Assembly: GCA_022777205.1 (NCBI GenBank)
Contig: JALFGP010000068.1
Coordinates: forward strand, 1-33,354
Source of the DNA: Rikenellaceae bacterium
GTDB taxonomy: Bacteria; Bacteroidota; Bacteroidia; Bacteroidales; UBA932
Reading direction: 5' to 3'
Length of the DNA: 33,354 bases
A model generated the notes under the pieces. The model saw nothing but the letters and a program-made list of their open reading frames with translations, searched no databases and was not told the origin of the DNA. The position numbers and the translations under genes were made by a program. Shown piece after piece: positions 31,436 through 33,354 of this stretch. Numbering within the stretch: position 1 is the first letter of the stretch; every line of letters starts with the position of its first letter.

Positions 31436-33223
31436 ATGAATTTTTCCAGCAAAATAGGAAGGTTGTCCACAGCATTTGCGCTGGCAGCACTTTCAGTCGG
31501 TACATCCTGCGTCAAGACAGACGGAACACTCGGACAGGACTACATCCCTTCCTCTCATATATGGAAAGTTGCAACTGCAAGTTTTGACATTGAGGACGTG
31601 GAGATGCAGAGAGCCGACGAGCTTGGGGGATACAGTTCCAAACGGATTGTCATAGGAGCGATACACGACAATGAATTCGGTTGGGGAGAGAGAATTTCGG
31701 CATTCACCCTCATTCCGCTCGTGGACACGCTTACTTTTCAGATGCCCGAAGATGCTAAATGCAAGAGTTTTCATTTTGCAATTGCCAAAGACACGCTTTC
31801 GTTCAGGGATAATTCTGAGGAAAGGATTATCCAGAGCATCCGGGTTCACAAACTGCTCAAACCTCTGGACAACGATATTCTTTATTCCGGAAAGTTGAAG
31901 GGAGAGTTCTACAAAGGCGAAGAAGAGGATTTCCGGATGTTCGACAGCAACGAATTGATTACCAGTGGCGTTCCGACCTACAACGGAGGCGACTCACTGT
32001 CTTTTGACTTCAAGAAGAATTTCGGACAGGAATATCTGGACGCGCTCAAGGGAATGAAACTCGGGTCCCTGACAGAGTTCACGAAAAAAATGCCTGGAAT
32101 AATAATGAAGGCCGACCGCTCTGTAGGAGGAGGTAGCGGCCGCCTGAATCTTTTCCAGTGCGCCGTGGCCACTGACGATTACAACTACCTCACCGGAAAT
32201 TACGCCACACTCCGCTTCAGTGCCACCTACGACGAAAGGGGACCAATCGACACATCGATGGTAGTGCTTGTGGGAATGTCCAGTATGATAGACAGCGAGA
32301 CGTCAGCCCTCCCGACCCAGTACGCATTCAATTTCAGCACCAGCGAAAGCGAAACGGCATCCGGAAAAGTCAGCGATAAATTCCTGATTGAGGGAGGCAG
32401 CGGACTGAAACCCGTAATCAGGGCATCTGTGCTGAAAAAAGGCATTGAAGACAAAATTACAGCTGTCCTGAAAGACAATATAGAAGGATATTCCGAGATG
32501 AGCGAAAGCGAGCAGAAGGAGGTTTTGCAGCAAAGGTTGTCTCAGACTATTGTGAACAGGGCTACTATCATTCTGCCTTACAAGGAAGACTACGACAAAC
32601 TGGACAAATATCCCAAAGTGCTCAGCCCGACCTGCCGTATTGAGGGAACGAGGGAAATCACACTTGACGAAGGCAGCACAAAGGAGCAGAAAATAGTCAC
32701 CTTTGCCGGACTCACCGACGCGAGCGTAGGCTCTGAAAACCAGGGCGATATCAACCGTTCACTCAACCGCTACCAGCCCGACATCAGCCACCACGCACAG
32801 GAACTGATTCGCCTTTCCAGAAAAGAGGATGAGAATGAAACCGAGGAAGAATATGCAGCGAGAATGAGCAATTATGATATCTGGATGCTTATAATGCACC
32901 CGGAAACCACCACAACATCATCTTCCGGAGACTCTTCCTACAACGACTACCTCAACGCCCTCGCCTACAGTTCCTACTACAACAACCTATACGGCTACGG
33001 CGGATACGGGTACGGAGGCTATGGCTACGGGTATGACAGCTATTACAATAATTATTACAACTATATGATGATGGCGGCATATGCGTCCCAGTCCTCCACC
33101 ACGACTACATCTTCAGTAGATCTGGACAAGGATCGCTACTACAATTGCCAGCTTATGCCTCCTGGTGAAATCAGGCATCCGAAGATGACCATCACATTCT
33201 CCTTCCCTAAGGAAATCGAGTAG
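31436..33223 (+). CDS. DUF4270 family lipoprotein, C-terminus altered by a group II intron
   Basis: A 595-residue lipoprotein of the Bacteroidota-specific DUF4270 family, function unknown. The signal ends in the lipobox SVGTSC (Cys25), followed by VKTDGTLGQDYIPSSH. Most of the body looks like beta-rich surface or periplasmic sequence. About residues 500-560 are of low complexity, rich in Tyr, Gly, Asn and Ser (YGYGGYGYGGYGYGY). The last native residues are FPKE; the final codons ATC GAG TAG match the end of a group II intron on the other strand, so the original C-terminus may have been slightly longer. It begins 1 base after the GT5-like gene. Confidence 0.85.
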   Translation: MNFSSKIGRLSTAFALAALSVGTSCVKTDGTLGQDYIPSSHIWKVATASFDIEDVEMQRADELGGYSSKRIVIGAIHDNEFGWGERISAFTLIPLVDTLTFQMPEDAKCKSFHFAIAKDTLSFRDNSEERIIQSIRVHKLLKPLDNDILYSGKLKGEFYKGEEEDFRMFDSNELITSGVPTYNGGDSLSFDFKKNFGQEYLDALKGMKLGSLTEFTKKMPGIIMKADRSVGGGSGRLNLFQCAVATDDYNYLTGNYATLRFSATYDERGPIDTSMVVLVGMSSMIDSETSALPTQYAFNFSTSESETASGKVSDKFLIEGGSGLKPVIRASVLKKGIEDKITAVLKDNIEGYSEMSESEQKEVLQQRLSQTIVNRATIILPYKEDYDKLDKYPKVLSPTCRIEGTREITLDEGSTKEQKIVTFAGLTDASVGSENQGDINRSLNRYQPDISHHAQELIRLSRKEDENETEEEYAARMSNYDIWMLIMHPETTTTSSSGDSSYNDYLNALAYSSYYNNLYGYGGYGYGGYGYGYDSYYNNYYNYMMMAAYASQSSTTTTSSVDLDKDRYYNCQLMPPGEIRHPKMTITFSFPKEIE

Positions 33224-33354
33224 GAGGAAAACGAAAGTTTTCTTCCCACTTTCGTTTTCCGACCTCTCACACCACCGTACGTGCCGTTCGGCATACGGCG
33301 GTTCCTTACACTCTGTGCAATTGAACGTAGTAGTCCATTAGGCAAGGGTAGCCA
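33215..33354 (-). mobile_element. 3' end of a group II intron (domains V and VI)
   Basis: On the minus strand, domain V (about 33269-33304) folds as ACCGCCGTA...GCC-GAAC-GGC...TACGGTGGT. Next comes GTGAGAGGTCGG, then domain VI with a perfect 13-bp stem (33226-33238 with 33248-33260). The end CCTCCTACTCGAT is typical, with the branch-point A seven bases from the end. The intron ends at 33215, inside the DUF4270 gene, which it interrupts in the antisense direction. A frame ending at 33306 (MDYYVQLHRV) may be the end of the reverse transcriptase/maturase. The rest lies beyond the window. Confidence 0.85.

Noticed and set aside
33139..33345. A 68-codon minus-strand frame with RMPNGTYGGVRG
   Set aside because: It is the translated RNA structure (domains V and VI) of the group II intron, a common false gene.
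1..33354. CRISPR array, tRNA, rRNA or riboswitch
   Set aside because: I found no regularly spaced direct repeats of CRISPR type, no tRNA cloverleaf, no rRNA sequence, and no recognisable riboswitch core upstream of pnuC or other genes.

Overview
The window looks like a chromosome segment from a member of the Bacteroidales (Bacteroidota). The evidence is repeated promoter motifs of the TAnnTTTG type, Bacteroidota-specific families (DUF4270, DUF4294, DUF3098), the NagB/PIG-L fusion protein, and the gene content of the ribosomal-protein cluster. I cannot name a genus. There are no rRNA or tRNA genes and no CRISPR array.

Layout. (1) 1-~3366: the end of a mobile island with two serine recombinases, a stand-alone helix-turn-helix micro-protein, two other micro-proteins and a repeat-rich control region. 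Its large serine recombinase lies at the edge, and the island cuts the comM/yifB gene, of which only the 3' part (~3367-4719) is present. (2) 4716-5987: a lipoprotein of unknown role overlapping the comM end. (3) 10785-5974, minus strand: a housekeeping run sufB, pnuC-like, sufC, short sufD, ispE, tsaE (Fe-S assembly, vitamin transport, isoprenoid precursor, tRNA modification). (4) 10969-13723, plus strand: a NagB-like/PIG-L deacetylase fusion followed by a canonical nagB (amino-sugar metabolism). (5) 13724-14806: a decayed stretch with hairpin repeats, a Fic gene that has lost its catalytic core and a gutted HAD phosphatase gene. (6) 14860-16086, minus: a lipoprotein of the choloylglycine hydrolase/C45 amidase superfamily. 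(7) 26811-16223, minus: 22 genes from rplP to rplQ, i.e. the spc and alpha operons plus the last three genes of the S10 operon. It begins at rplP behind its own promoter; rpsJ-to-rpsC is absent upstream. (8) 27094-33223: envelope and division genes: a DUF4294 protein, lpxH, uppP, a DUF3098 protein, ftsX, a short GT5 starch-synthase-like protein and a DUF4270 lipoprotein. (9) 33215-33354, minus: the 3' end (domains V and VI) of a group II intron that interrupts the end of the DUF4270 gene and supplies its stop codon.

How it fits together. The minus-strand ribosomal cluster makes ribosomal proteins, RNA polymerase alpha, SecY, Map and IF-1 as one unit and ends at a hairpin that recurs almost unchanged behind nagB. 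The Suf genes form a scaffold/ATPase set without the cysteine desulfurase. lpxH and uppP serve lipid A and peptidoglycan precursor recycling and sit beside ftsX, which controls wall hydrolysis at division. Two mobile elements bound the window, both inserted in coding sequence.

Most unusual: the split of the S10 operon at rpsC/rplP, the intron-supplied stop codon, the NagB domain that has lost catalytic residues, the pnuC gene inside the suf operon with a half-length sufD, and the serine-recombinase island in comM with its ordered GTATCA repeats. No obviously new multi-gene defence or metabolic system is evident; these are individual leads.
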